From the NCBI GenBank assembly GCA_018524725.1, contig JAEUWP010000627.1, positions 1-53,255 of the forward strand: a DNA stretch of 53,255 bases, written 5' to 3'. The position numbers and the translations under genes are program-made. Of this stretch, positions 1 through 9,950 are shown in pieces. The DNA is from Podaxis mareebaensis. Taxonomy: Eukaryota; Basidiomycota; Agaricomycetes; Agaricales; Agaricaceae. The stretch's first letter is position 1, and every line of letters starts with the position of its first letter. The notes beneath the pieces were generated by a model. It searched no databases, was not told where the DNA came from, and saw only the letters and a list, made by a program, of their open reading frames with translations.

Positions 1-318
1 TTATCTTGGACAACAAGTAAAGGAGAAAAGCACCCACATCAAGCACTAGACTGGCTGTGGGAGACAATAGCTGTGCCGTGGAATAACTCTAAGCCACGTA
101 CAAAGAAGGAGTATCTGACTGAAGGGTAACCAGAAAGGAAAGATAGACCCCTAGCACAAGTGTGGATTTTGCACACTACAGAAATAGTCCACCATCCAGA
201 AGCACAACTGGATTCGAGAAAGATTAAAGCTGTACCACAAGAAGTCCTGGAGAACTCAAGATCAAGATAGGATTTTGTCCAAGCTAGTCAGCAACCACCT
301 TGTGACACCTTCCCCACC
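1..318 (+). other. Untranslated leader of gypsy-1
   Basis: There is no coding potential. By position this is the stretch between the missing 5' LTR and the first ORF, so it may hold the packaging signal. The primer-binding site is not identifiable without the LTR boundary. Confidence 0.5.
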
Positions 319-942
319 ATGGATTCTTCAATGCCACCCTGTTCTCAGGAAAAGGAAAACAATGAGCTCAGACCGAGCCCAATCCTGACTAATCTACCTC
401 TTCATGATCCCAAAAATCCAAACAACCTAGACAACACCAACCGACCCCACCCTCAGATCCCACACTTCGGCTTCGTACCTGCTCACTGGAGCAAACCCCA
501 TATTCACCACCCCTGCCTGTCCAATGCACCGAATCCTTTCACAACACTCCTCCCCCCATCAAACCCTCAACCAGCACCACAGCAGGACTTATCAGACAAG
601 CTTCTCTCGGAGAGCACTCTGAGTGAATTAGCCAAGCAGCTACAACACTGGAACAATCTACCCAGCCAAACCCCCTCCTTCAACACAGAGGAGATCCCGA
701 GCATGTCAACACCAAGTCTGAACACTCGTACCACTCAGGAAGCAACCAACAGTCTGAATCCCCAGGAGAATCACCCAAGGAACCAACACTCCACCCACTC
801 ATCCTCACCCCAGCACAACAGACCTGGTACAACTCATTTCCACTGGAACAACAGCTCTACATCCGGACTACCTCACCCACTGACTGAGAAAGCATCCTTA
901 ACAACCTCATCAGTACATATGGACCAGACCCCTACAATCTGA
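319..942 (+). CDS. gypsy-1 N-terminal ORF, low-complexity protein (possible Gag N-terminus)
   Basis: This 207-codon open frame starts at ATG 319 after the context CACC. The product is rich in Pro, Asn, Ser, Thr and His and looks disordered. No domain is recognised. It lies directly upstream of the Gag capsid-like frame, from which it is separated by a stop at 940-942 and a change of frame. Many fungal Ty3 Gags start with a similar disordered segment, as gypsy-2 does, so it may be the N-terminus of one Gag broken by an indel, or a separate small ORF. Confidence 0.45.
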   Translation: MDSSMPPCSQEKENNELRPSPILTNLPLHDPKNPNNLDNTNRPHPQIPHFGFVPAHWSKPHIHHPCLSNAPNPFTTLLPPSNPQPAPQQDLSDKLLSESTLSELAKQLQHWNNLPSQTPSFNTEEIPSMSTPSLNTRTTQEATNSLNPQENHPRNQHSTHSSSPQHNRPGTTHFHWNNSSTSGLPHPLTEKASLTTSSVHMDQTPTI

Positions 943-1001
943 CTACCCCATATCCCCATTCAACCTCCAGAGCCCAATCACCTCAGTCAGTACATTCCAC
1001 C

Positions 1002-1978
1002 ATGTCAAACACATGTGACCCAAAGGTTGAGAAACTCGAGCCTTTCTATGGAGACCCCTCCAACTACCCACAATGGAAGAGAGACCTACAAATTTACTAT
1101 GCATGCCAACTGACCAATCTCTCCTCTGACTCTGCTAAGATCATGTTTGCCCTCCTCAACATGCGAGGACCAGCCACTACATGGAAAGAAGCCTACATCA
1201 CCTCCCATCCACCAGGAACACCTTTAACACAATGCAAACCCTGGCACAGTTCTTCACCAAACTGGACAACTCATTTAAATGAGCCTCTACCACTGTTGTC
1301 AGCATTGACCACCTCACACACCTCAAACAAAATGGCAGACCAATTGAAGAATATATCAACCAGTTCAAGAGCCTATGCACCTCAGCAGGCATCTCTCATA
1401 ACAAGACCAAAGTCACATTATTCCTTAAAGGACTGGACCTGTATTACCACAAAGGCATCATTAACCAAAGCCCCACTGAAAATGACCCTGAAGCTGTCTA
1501 CACAGCAGCCTGCTGCACAGGAGGACTGGCACACTTTCAATCATTTACTGATCACCCGAGAAATTCGTACCAACACTACTTGAACTCCCATTGCAAGAAA
1601 CATTTGAAATCTCATATTTCAAGCAAAAGCTACAACTTCTGAGCATATACACCATCTCAAACAACTCGTAACCCCCCAGGATACAGTCCCATGGACATTG
1701 ACAACATCCTCATGAACGAGCTCAATAATATTGACAGAACAGATAGCGAATCTGAACAGTCATCAGAAGAAGACTCTTCAGAAGTATCATCTGATGATGA
1801 CTACTACTCAAGTGAACAAGTTAATCAAATTGTCAAAGCAAGAATCGAGGCCAAGCTTAATAACCTCCTACCCCAAGAACTCTGCGAGCTCAGAAGTAAA
1901 GGTCTATGCTTCATCTGCAAGACTGGGAAACACTATGCACGATCATGCCTGCTCAATAAACAAAGATCAAAGAACTGA
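1002..1978 (+). pseudogene. gag: gypsy-1 Gag (capsid-like domain plus zinc knuckle), frameshifted
   Basis: The first part has the usual Ty3 Gag capsid start with EPFYGDPSNYPQWKR and a following ALLNMRGPATTWKE. Near 1195-1215 the frame shifts. The Gag-like reading then continues in the next frame with AQFFTKLDNSFK and GRPIEEYINQFKSL, through an acidic stretch starting at MDIDNILMNELN (1691) to a zinc knuckle CFICKTGKHYARSC (CX2CX4HX4C, about 1906-1950). It stops at 1978. Frame 2 holds an in-frame TGA in the Gag core. The product would form the virus-like particle and bind element RNA. A homologous MDID block precedes the knuckle in gypsy-2. Confidence 0.85.
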
Positions 1979-2280
1979 GCCTCCTATTCCCGAAATAAAC
2001 ACAGAAAACAATACCAAAAACACCAAAAGTCAAGACTCAATAACATCAAGGAAGAGTCAAGTGATGAAGAAGACCCAAAAGGGAAAGGAAAGGATTTTAC
2101 CAGAAGGGACTAGCCAGCATCACGTCTAGTTCCAGTGACTCACAAATCATGAGCAATGATTCCAAATATTCATTCAATGGATACCCTTGACCATGAAACC
2201 CACCAAGTTATCAGAAACCTACTCAAGCAATTAACCAAGTCATTGCTCAGCAACACAACAAGATTCTATACCTTCCAGCG

Positions 2281-5200
2281 TGAATCCGCCTTGACAGACA
2301 ACAACCTATCGACACACTTGCCTTGCTCAACTCAGGAGCAGGAGGAAACTTCATTGATGAGACCCTCATCAACCAATGGAACCTCAAAACATGATCTTTA
2401 CCAAAGCCCATCAAAGTCCATAATGCCAATGGATCAATCAATAAAGCAGGAACAACCATCAAAGAATGTTTACTCAACATCGAGATCGATAACCAGATCA
2501 CACCTGTTACGACATGAGTCACCAAACTCAGCAAACCCAAGATTATTCTTGGAGCACCCTGGCTCATGAAACACAACCTGGACATCGACTGGAGAAAACA
2601 GACTCTTACCTGGAGGAACAACAACTCAGACCACATCTACCAAGAACTTCTCTACACTATGGAAGAGGAAAGCACTGAAGAACTTAATCATATTACTCTG
2701 GAACCTGAATTGTTCATCAAAATCAACTTCAAAGCAAACACCTCACAAGCAATTGCACAACAGTATGGAGATCAGAAGAAAGAATCTGACCCTTGAAAAG
2801 TCATTCTGAAGGAATTCCACAACTACCTCAACATATTTTCTGAGAAGAAAGCATCCTGATTCCCACCAAGCAGACCTTGGGATCACAAAATCGAACTCAA
2901 AGACTCATTCGAACCAAAATCCTTTAAACCTTATCGACTATCACCTATTGAAATGCAGGAACTCAATAAATTCATCAATGAAAACCTTGCTAAAGGATAC
3001 ATTCGTCCATCTGAATCACCAATGGCATCACCCTTCTTCTTCATAGGAAAGAAAGATGGCAAACTACAACCATGCCAAGATTATCACTACCTCAACACAC
3101 ATACTATCAAGAATGCCTACCCAATACCCCTCATATCCTCACTACTTGATAAACTCAAAGGATCAAGATGGTTTATGAAATTTGACATCTGAGCTGGATA
3201 TAACAACATTTGCATCCACAAAGGTGACCAATGGAAAGGAGCCTTCAAAACACCATGAGGATTATTTGAGCCAACTGTCATGTTCAACAGCCCCACAACC
3301 TTTCAATCCATGATGGATCACATATTCACCCACCTCATCCGAAGTGGACAAGTCCTTGTCTACATGGATGACATTCTCATTCATGCCAAAACTCAGGAAG
3401 AACTACGACAAATCACTCAAGAAGTACTTAACATCCTACAAAAACACGATTTATACCTCAAACCCAAGAAATGTGAATTTGAGAAGCAACACATCAAATA
3501 CCTAGGAGCAGTAGTCACTCCTACCTCAATCAAAATGGACACTGCCAAACTTGAAGGAATCAAAAACTGGCTGACACCAAAGACAACCCAAGATGTCCAA
3601 AAATTTATCAGATTCTGCAACTTTTACTGATGTTTCATTTGAAATTACTCCAAACACACAGCACCCCTCAATGCATTAATGTCTAAGAACATCAAATTTG
3701 AATGGAAGCCTGATTGCCAACAAGCCTTTGACGAACTCAAGAGGAAATTCGAAGATCAACCTATTCTTATCGCACCTGACCCATTGAAGCCCTTCAAAAT
3801 CGAAACCGATGCATCACAATATGCAGCAGGAGCTGTGCTCTACCAGAAAGATGAAAACAGCATTTGTTGCCCAATAGCCTTCCACTCCAAAGCCTTTACT
3901 CCAACAGAATGCAACTATCACTGTTCAGAACTTGAATGGTTAGCCATTATTATTGCACTATGCACATGGCACCACTACCTGGAAGGATCACCCCATGAAA
4001 TCATTGTCTGGAGCGACCACGAGAACCTATCCCACTACAAGGAACCACAAACCCTCAATAAGTGACAAGTTCACTGGGTACAGTTCATGCAATGATTCCA
4101 ACCCAACCTCAAGATCAAACACATCCCTGGTTGGAAGAATGGACCAGCAGACGCACTATCAAGACAACCAGACTATGCACCCCAAGAACTGGAGAATCGA
4201 GACATCACAGTATTCAATCATTCCATGATCACCATCATTACAGAAGACGATAAATGAGTCATCAAGAAGCACCAAGAAATGATAGATCCCAATGATGACA
4301 ACACCCCAGATCAAGAATTACCTACACATGGGAATAGAATCCTGATTCCCAATGAACTGTCATTATGCTGCAAATTACTCCAATGAGTACATGACCATCA
4401 GACTGCAGGACACCCTGGAATAGCTGAAACACTGCGCAAACTCACCAAATACGTCTACTGGCCAGCCATGAGGGACTACATCACTGAATATGTTAAAGGC
4501 TGTCCGACCTGCCAATGGCACAAAATCATTAGACAACCAGATAAGCCACCTTACCAACTGATCCCAGCATCTCAATCAACATGACCGTTTTTGCAAATCT
4601 CCATGGATCTCATCATGGATCTGCCACCATCCCATGGATATGACTCTATTTTGGCCATAGTGGACCATGGCCTAATGAAGGGGATAATTTTAGCCCCTAC
4701 TATGAAGACTGCCAACAGCCAAGTCATTGCTTCTATTTTGGTCAACTGCCTATTTTCGCAATATGGCCTTCCCGATAAGGTCATCTCAGATTGAGACCCC
4801 TGATTTGCATCCAAAGCAATGTGAGAACTGTACAAACTCCTCAACATCAAGCCTGCTTACTCTACAGCCTATCATCCACAAACTGATGGATCCACTGAAT
4901 GCTTCAATCAGGAAATCAAGACCTATCTTGCCATTGCCACTTCAAGTGATCCAAATGAATGGAGCAAGTACCTTCTGATCTACGAATTCTGCCACAACAA
5001 TCATCCCCATGCTGGATGCTCCGAAACTCCATTCCAGCTACTCTATGGCTATACCCCAAAAATGTTTCCAACTGAGATGGAACCTACAAACAACCCATCA
5101 GCAGAAAACTGCATGGATTGACTAATGGAAGCCCACCACCACTCTATTCAAGCCCACAACCACACCTGCCAAATCATGGCAAGATGCACAGCCAACTATC

Positions 5201-5640
5201 AACTCCCCACCTACTCCATAGGAGACCAAGTATGGTTAGACACCTGCAATCTTCCATTACAAGTCAAATCAAGAAAACTCACCCCGAAATGCAAAGGACC
5301 ATTTGAAATCATCAAGAAGATATCTGCAGTCAACTTCAAACTAAAGTTACCCAAAACATGGCGAATTCATCCCATATTCCATGCCACCCTTCTTACTCCA
5401 GTAACTGAGAATAACTTATATGGCAAACACTACCCATGGCCTGCCCCAGAACTGTGCAATGACGAAGAACACTATGAAGTTGAAGCAATCCTAAATCATC
5501 GATGACTGCACAACTGCCTCAAATTCCTGGTCAAATGGACTGGTTACCCACACTCTGAAAATACATGGGAACCACAGTCTGCATTCTCCAATGCACAGCA
5601 AATCCTCAATACTTATAAAAGGAAGAACAAACTTTGCTAA
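2281..5640 (+). pseudogene. pol: gypsy-1 Pol: protease, RT, RNase H, integrase, chromodomain; broken by in-frame TGA codons
   Basis: A single frame can be followed from about 2281 to TAA 5638-5640. Domains: aspartic protease (LLNSGAGGNFID, 2323-2358; the catalytic Asp of the usual D-S-G reads Asn at 2329-2331); RT with VYMDDILI (about 3358-3381); RNase H (ETDASQYAAGAVLY at about 3801, then E and WSDHE); integrase HHCC zinc site ending GCPTCQ (about 4498-4515); integrase core with Asp in ISMDLI (4597-), Asp in KVISD (about 4778) and Glu in TDGSTE (about 4887-4904); chromodomain EVEAILNH to NTWEPQ (about 5476-5575). About fifteen internal stops are all TGA, several where relatives have Arg, such as FDI*AGYNN (3190) and ISD*DP (4792). 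RT also lacks about four codons before NSPTTFQ (near 3282). Frame integrity is otherwise excellent, which points to point-mutation decay rather than indels. Confidence 0.95.
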
Positions 5641-5649
5641 CCACTGGAG

Positions 5650-6958
5650 ATGTCAACCACCAACACCCAACAACCTACCACTCAAACTGAAGCTCAGCAA
5701 GATACTCAACTACCTCCCAACTCTCCTACAAACACTGGCCACAACACTGACCACATCCAATCCCTCATCAAGACACCCACCACCTTCCAAGAACATCTGA
5801 ATGCCCTCATAGAACACCTTGCCATACAACACATCACGATGACCATGATTGCACAGGATGCCATGCCTTTCATCATCTCACACCTGCTCTGTCCACTCCC
5901 AGCCTACTCAACCCACATTGGAACCCAGGAATTCATCTGGCCAATCAATGCCAGATCCCTGATTGAACTACCTTCCCTCCCTAGTGAAGTATCTGACCTT
6001 GACTCCAAACTTGTTCAACTCAGAGAATCTTTGGACTGGGTTAACTCCATCACCCAGGACCCTGCTCTTCGAAGGAATCCACTTTTGGTTCAGAACTGCA
6101 ACATCTACAGGGAAACTATTGCTACTATCATGCATTCTGCTAGAATGCTCATTCGACTTTCAAACTCAATGGAGACAGCCCAACTTGCTTGTATTGGCCA
6201 CAACATCTCCCCTTAACTACATAGCAACATCGAGAGCTCAAGCTCTACCACCAAACTTCTCATTGATAAAGTCAGTTTATGACTCAATGCACTTAGCCAA
6301 ACTAGCTCTCTTTCAAATCCTCCACTATCCCAATCTCCCCAATGAACAGATTGACAACCACAACCTGACTCAACTCTACACAAGACTCATGCCTTACATA
6401 GCAGGACTTCCCCAACTTCAAGTTCACATCTCCTGCCTCCAATTCAGGGAAGCATTAGACATCATCAAGATGTTAGCATTTCATTGTGAACTGAGGCTCT
6501 ATTGTCATGACCTACCAATGCAAGCCACTATGTGGCTCCACATCAAAGAATACAACAATGTCCTGATTCCCTGCCAGACATTTCTGATTTGGGCAACCAC
6601 CACCCTCCTAGCTGACCTATCACTCCTCCTAGGCACCCACTCCCAGCCCAACCTCCTCCATTACTTCACCCTTCATGCACTTTTCCACAAGGGGCCAATC
6701 AATACCAGTGGTATCTGCGTACTGATCAACACAGAGGAAGTAACCTCACCCGATCATCTCTATGAACTAGGGACTATAATGGAACCCCCTACCTTCCCCG
6801 CTGTGCCCAAAGTCCAAGTCCATCAAGTGCACAATTGCACCAATCCATTGATGCTGCCATCTCTGCCCTCACCGACAATATCATCAGCACCCGAAACAGG
6901 CAGACCACATGCTCCAACACCTATACCTTCAGCCTCCCCCACATCCATCAGAGAATGA
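5650..6958 (+). pseudogene. gypsy-1 third ORF downstream of pol, unknown function
   Basis: It starts at ATG 5650, 9 bases after the pol stop. The first frame runs to 6216. Around 6200 the protein-like reading moves to the next frame and continues to 6958, giving about 430 codons. The N-terminus is Gln/Thr/Asn/Pro-rich; the rest is predicted helical and leucine-rich. I see no signal peptide, clear membrane anchor, enzyme motif or zinc finger, so an envelope-like role has no support. The blocks LPAYSTHIGTQEFIWPI, LVQLRESLDWVN and LLVQNCNIYRETIATI have counterparts in the ORF at the same place in gypsy-2 (10570 downwards). That makes this a shared component of two diverged elements rather than chance. 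Confidence 0.7.
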
Positions 6959-7143
6959 CACAGTCTCCTCGGCAGAGCCACTGCATGCATTCGCTCCCTC
7001 ATCCATTGAGATCAGAACACCTCCACACAGTTGATGGACATCACAAATCTCCCTTCTCCAACATTGGAAGTGGAAGATCCTAGACCACCCCCCCTCACCT
7101 GACTCCAGTATCAGATAGTAGTAGCAAGATGGAACTTGCTAAT

Positions 7144-7154
7144 AACAAAGGGGA
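7144..7154 (+). other. Polypurine tract of gypsy-1
   Basis: AACAAAGGGGA lies 3 bases before the 3' LTR start, where Ty3 elements prime plus-strand DNA synthesis. An AAGGGGATAATGT-type junction is common in fungal Ty3 elements. It is nearly all purine. Confidence 0.65.
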
Positions 7155-7157
7155 TAA

Positions 7158-8524
7158 TGTTATGAACCAACCTGGTACCTCCTGCCACAATGTCATTTAC
7201 CATGCATTAGTCCATGAACTCAGACTTCCCAATGCTTCTCATTCCACCACTCAAGATACAGGTATACCAGCTGAAGACTCGACTCGCTACCACAACAAAG
7301 CTTTCGCCAATCATCGCCTTCCTGGCCATGCCTCTCTATTCTCTGAAGACTGGCCAACACCTGGACCAATCTTCTATGAGACTGACCACATGATGACTGA
7401 GATATTACGCATCACTTGGGAGAATGCTCCCTTCACCCACGTCTTCGATCCCAACAGGTTATACGTTCAGACAATCCACAATAACTTCAACTCCACCTGG
7501 GCCCACAGTTGGAAGATGATCCCCTATGCTGGAGAACCCATTGTATTCCTCCACCCTTACATGATGTATCCACCTGAGGTCATCCCACATATTATCAAAT
7601 ACGAAGTCACCCACAGATTCTACTTTCAAGAAGTAGAAGTCTATCGTGTTGATCCTAACTCCAATGAGCCTCTGGCCATCCCTCCCCATCGTACTCAGCT
7701 TCCACCCCTCTGCAGCATCGACTCCAATGTTCCAGGTATCGACGAGTCAAACCCAGAAGAACCCATCAGTGATCCTCCTCCATATCCACCACCATATGTC
7801 ACTGCCAACATATCATCATCATCGTCATTGTCCCTGCACTGCAGCCTCATCTTCCTTCACGAAGACTCTCCTGACTCACTGCCTTCAGTAGGCAACTTCC
7901 CTGTTCCCAGTTCTACTTCATCTCCCGACTCCCATTCCTCTGACTCCTCTGACAGACACCTTCACCCTGATATGGACTTGTAATATAACCTCGTAAATAG
8001 CCTCCCCTACCCTGCTACGAACAGTTCATCTTGTATTCCTGTATCTCATCTGAACTCTGCCTTGTATGATTTCCTTAATTAGTTAGTTTCCTTCCTAGTC
8101 TCTGTTTCTATTCTCATCTTAGTCTATTCTTGTCTCATTGTGCTCCGTAGTCTCACTTCTACTGACTCTCAGACTCATAGCCTTACTTCATCATAGTTAC
8201 CAGATTCGGACCTTAGAAGTAAAGCTTAAATAGCCACTCATGTACTGGAGGCGCAAGCTTCCTATATTCTCAAATTCAGAATATTGCTTTTGCTTTATCT
8301 CTGGATTGATGTTAGTTCACAATCAGTGTGGTAGTAAACTTTCTATTGGTCATATCCTCAACTGATAAAAGTTTGACCTCTGAAGTGTGCTTAATTGGAC
8401 ACTTGCCTTGCCACCTACTTAACATGATCCTTCTTGCTAGATCCTAGTGCCTCTGTGAACCATCTAGTGAGATAGCCACCCCCTAGCAAAGCTTAGGTGA
8501 CCAGTGATAAGGACCAACCTAACA
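7158..8524 (+). repeat. 3' LTR of gypsy-1 (LTR1 family, 1367 bp)
   Basis: It starts TGTTATGAACC and ends CCAACCTAACA, so the termini are the 5-bp inverted repeat TGTTA/TAACA. The boundaries are fixed by a second, solo copy on the opposite strand (49327-50701). Its first 826 bases carry an open reading frame. The remaining 540 bases (7984-8524) are non-coding and T-rich and should hold the transcription start and poly(A) region. I cannot place a TATA box with confidence. Confidence 0.93.
7162..7983 (+). CDS. LTR1-encoded protein of unknown function with tandem PPxY motifs
   Basis: The frame is open from upstream (an ATG at 7129 lies before the LTR); the LTR-internal ATG is at 7162 and TAA at 7981-7983, giving 273 aa. 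No known domain is recognised. A conserved core includes LPGHASLFSEDWPTPGP, TWENAPFTH, TIHNNFN and WAHSWKMIPYAGE. A Pro-rich tail follows with two adjacent PPPY motifs (7774-7797), then a Ser/Asp-rich end. The solo LTR at 49327-50701 encodes the same protein, with PPLY-PPLY at the same place and the same last residues MDL. Retention at protein level across two diverged copies argues for past selection. PPxY motifs bind WW-domain ubiquitin ligases (Nedd4/Rsp5) in known proteins and act as late-budding motifs in retroviral Gags; a similar use here is inference. The ATG at LTR position 5 may be a product of ACG to ATG decay, so the true start may lie upstream. Confidence 0.75.
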   Translation: MNQPGTSCHNVIYHALVHELRLPNASHSTTQDTGIPAEDSTRYHNKAFANHRLPGHASLFSEDWPTPGPIFYETDHMMTEILRITWENAPFTHVFDPNRLYVQTIHNNFNSTWAHSWKMIPYAGEPIVFLHPYMMYPPEVIPHIIKYEVTHRFYFQEVEVYRVDPNSNEPLAIPPHRTQLPPLCSIDSNVPGIDESNPEEPISDPPPYPPPYVTANISSSSSLSLHCSLIFLHEDSPDSLPSVGNFPVPSSTSSPDSHSSDSSDRHLHPDMDL

Positions 8525-9922
8525 GTGTGGGTGCAAGCCCCTTTGATGATACAGGATGCACCTGTTGATAAGGGAGGCAGTGAGGGTGCCATGCTGAGAG
8601 TCAACCAAATCAATCCATACAGTAGTGGTATCAGACTTGGCAGAGTTGCAGACAATGTGCAAGTGGTGCACATTGGAGGAAGGGAAGAAGGGGGAGGAGG
8701 AGGCCTCAGTCTTGACCTGATCAGCCATGAGGGTAAAGCCATTGGCTGAGAAGAAAGGGACATCCATGATCTTAATGAAAGATCAGGATATAGGAAGAGT
8801 GATGGAGGCACTCTTGAGCACAGAGGGAAGGCAGGCAGAGATGGCATCGAGGTCTGCCTGGGAGGGGACACCACCAGTGGAGAAGGCAATGACTCCAGAA
8901 TGGAAGCAGCCAGAGTCAACAGTTAGTGCTGACTTGGCCCAAGTAAGTGCTTGATTGAAGTGCATGACTAGGGACTGGAGGGAGACATAAGCACTAGCTA
9001 GGTCACTAGTGTTGGCACTCAAGAAGAACTGACACTGGGTAGGACCCTGGGTCACATAATAAGGCTTATGCCTTGTGGGAGGGTTGGGGCCAGAAGGACC
9101 AGGCTTGATATCACATAAGGGAGGGCTGGGCCTGTCATGTGGAGGTTGAGGGGCACATGAGGGAGGTCTGGGCCTATCACATGGAGTGGGAGTCACATGG
9201 GTGGGCTGGGAAGGCTCTGGAGCCTAGGTAGAGGGTTGAGAGGCAGGTGCTGGTTGAGTATCTACTATTGCTGAGTCAGCTGTTCCATGGAATGGCATGT
9301 GTTGGGCATGTGGTTTGCATGCCTCAATGAGCAGAGCAGTGATACTGTCTGCTGGAGGGGGAGTGCACCAGGTGGAAGGGGGAGTGCAGTTGGTAAATAG
9401 ATTTTTGGACTCCAATACTGAGATGAAGTCACAAAGGGCAGCAAAGAGGTGAGGGTCAGGAGAGAGTTGATGCTCTGCCTCATTAAAAGCATGAGTCATT
9501 ATCATGACAGCATTTGACGGGGTTTCCTCCTTGTCATCATTAACCTTGTTGGGGGTAGAGTTGGAGGGAAGAGTGGAGGGAGCAGCCTTGGGAGTTCTCT
9601 GCTTGAAGGGAGGGGAGACAGGGAGGTTGAGCTCCATGTCTGAAGAAGACCTGCTCTGGAGATGCCCAGTAGTATGCCTGAATGGTGAAGAGGAGGGGAA
9701 GCCAGCTTCAAATAAATCCCTGCCTGAGAGTTGAGAGGAAGTGTGTTAGCTGCTTGAGCTTGACTGAGAAGAGGGATTTGAGGATGCAGGTTCCTCAAAC
9801 ATGGGTTGCAGAGGCTTGTAGGATAGGTCTGACTAGCTTGAAGTGGTCAGGCATTGCTGTTGAGGGGTCTCAGGGACCTCAGATAAGTTGAGGGGTTCAA
9901 ATTTATTCCTTTGTTTGCCCAT
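8525..9922 (-). pseudogene. LINE B ORF1 (N-terminal and middle part), stop-interrupted
   Basis: A single frame runs from ATG 9922 (MGKQRNKFEPLNLSEVPE) down to the gypsy-1 junction, about 466 codons. It has a Ser/Pro-rich N-terminus, then the ORF1 core (PYYVTQGPTQCQFFLS, FSANGFTLMADQ, WIDLVDSQHG). It is broken by a few stops. One is TGA in LPIS*SFIKI (about 8780), where B2 has CAA and the ancestor was presumably CGA. Another is a TAG at TSS*SDL that B2 shares. The zinc-knuckle end lies beyond the gypsy-1 insertion. The layout parallels the ORF1 of the LINE A copies, but the sequence is clearly a separate subfamily. Confidence 0.8.
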
Positions 9923-9950
9923 AGTGCTATAAATAACTGACTACAAAGGG
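8525..9950 (-). mobile_element. LINE B copy 1 (B1), 5' part only
   Basis: This is the 5' end of a non-LTR element on the minus strand. The right boundary at 9950 is where similarity to the B2 copy (20725-22803) begins; beyond it lies the gypsy-2 third ORF, which B1 therefore interrupts or abuts. The left side is cut at 8525 by gypsy-1; the remainder should lie left of gypsy-1, outside the window. It is about 40 bases shorter at the 5' end than B2. Confidence 0.8.

Larger units (their letters stand above)
1..8524 (+). mobile_element. Ty3/gypsy chromodomain retrotransposon (gypsy-1), 5' LTR outside window
   Basis: Order on +: leader, N-terminal ORF, gag, pol (protease, RT, RNase H, integrase, chromodomain), third ORF, purine tract, 3' LTR. 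Integrase after RNase H makes it Ty3/gypsy, and the terminal chromodomain puts it in the chromoviruses. The internal part occupies 1-7157 and the 3' LTR 7158-8524; the left LTR must lie before base 1. The 3' LTR ends in the middle of a minus-strand LINE ORF1 (B1), so the element inserted there. The 5 bases after the LTR, GTGTG (8525-8529), should recur left of the missing 5' LTR. Coding regions are inactivated by TGA codons and at least two frameshifts. Confidence 0.92.

Noticed and set aside
2794..5505. In-frame TGA codons as evidence of a TGA-reading genetic code or selenocysteine
   Set aside because: TGA sits where homologs have Arg (CGA/AGA), not Trp or Cys, and sister copies show CAA or CGA at the same codons. 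Decay of CpG explains it.
5650..6958. Third ORF as an envelope gene
   Set aside because: No signal peptide, glycoprotein-like Cys pattern or convincing membrane anchor is visible; position alone is not enough.
8464..8919. Many additional 60-150-codon frames on the opposite strand of LINE and gypsy ORFs
   Set aside because: They are shadows of Ser/Pro-rich or CpG-poor coding frames, with no conservation between copies.
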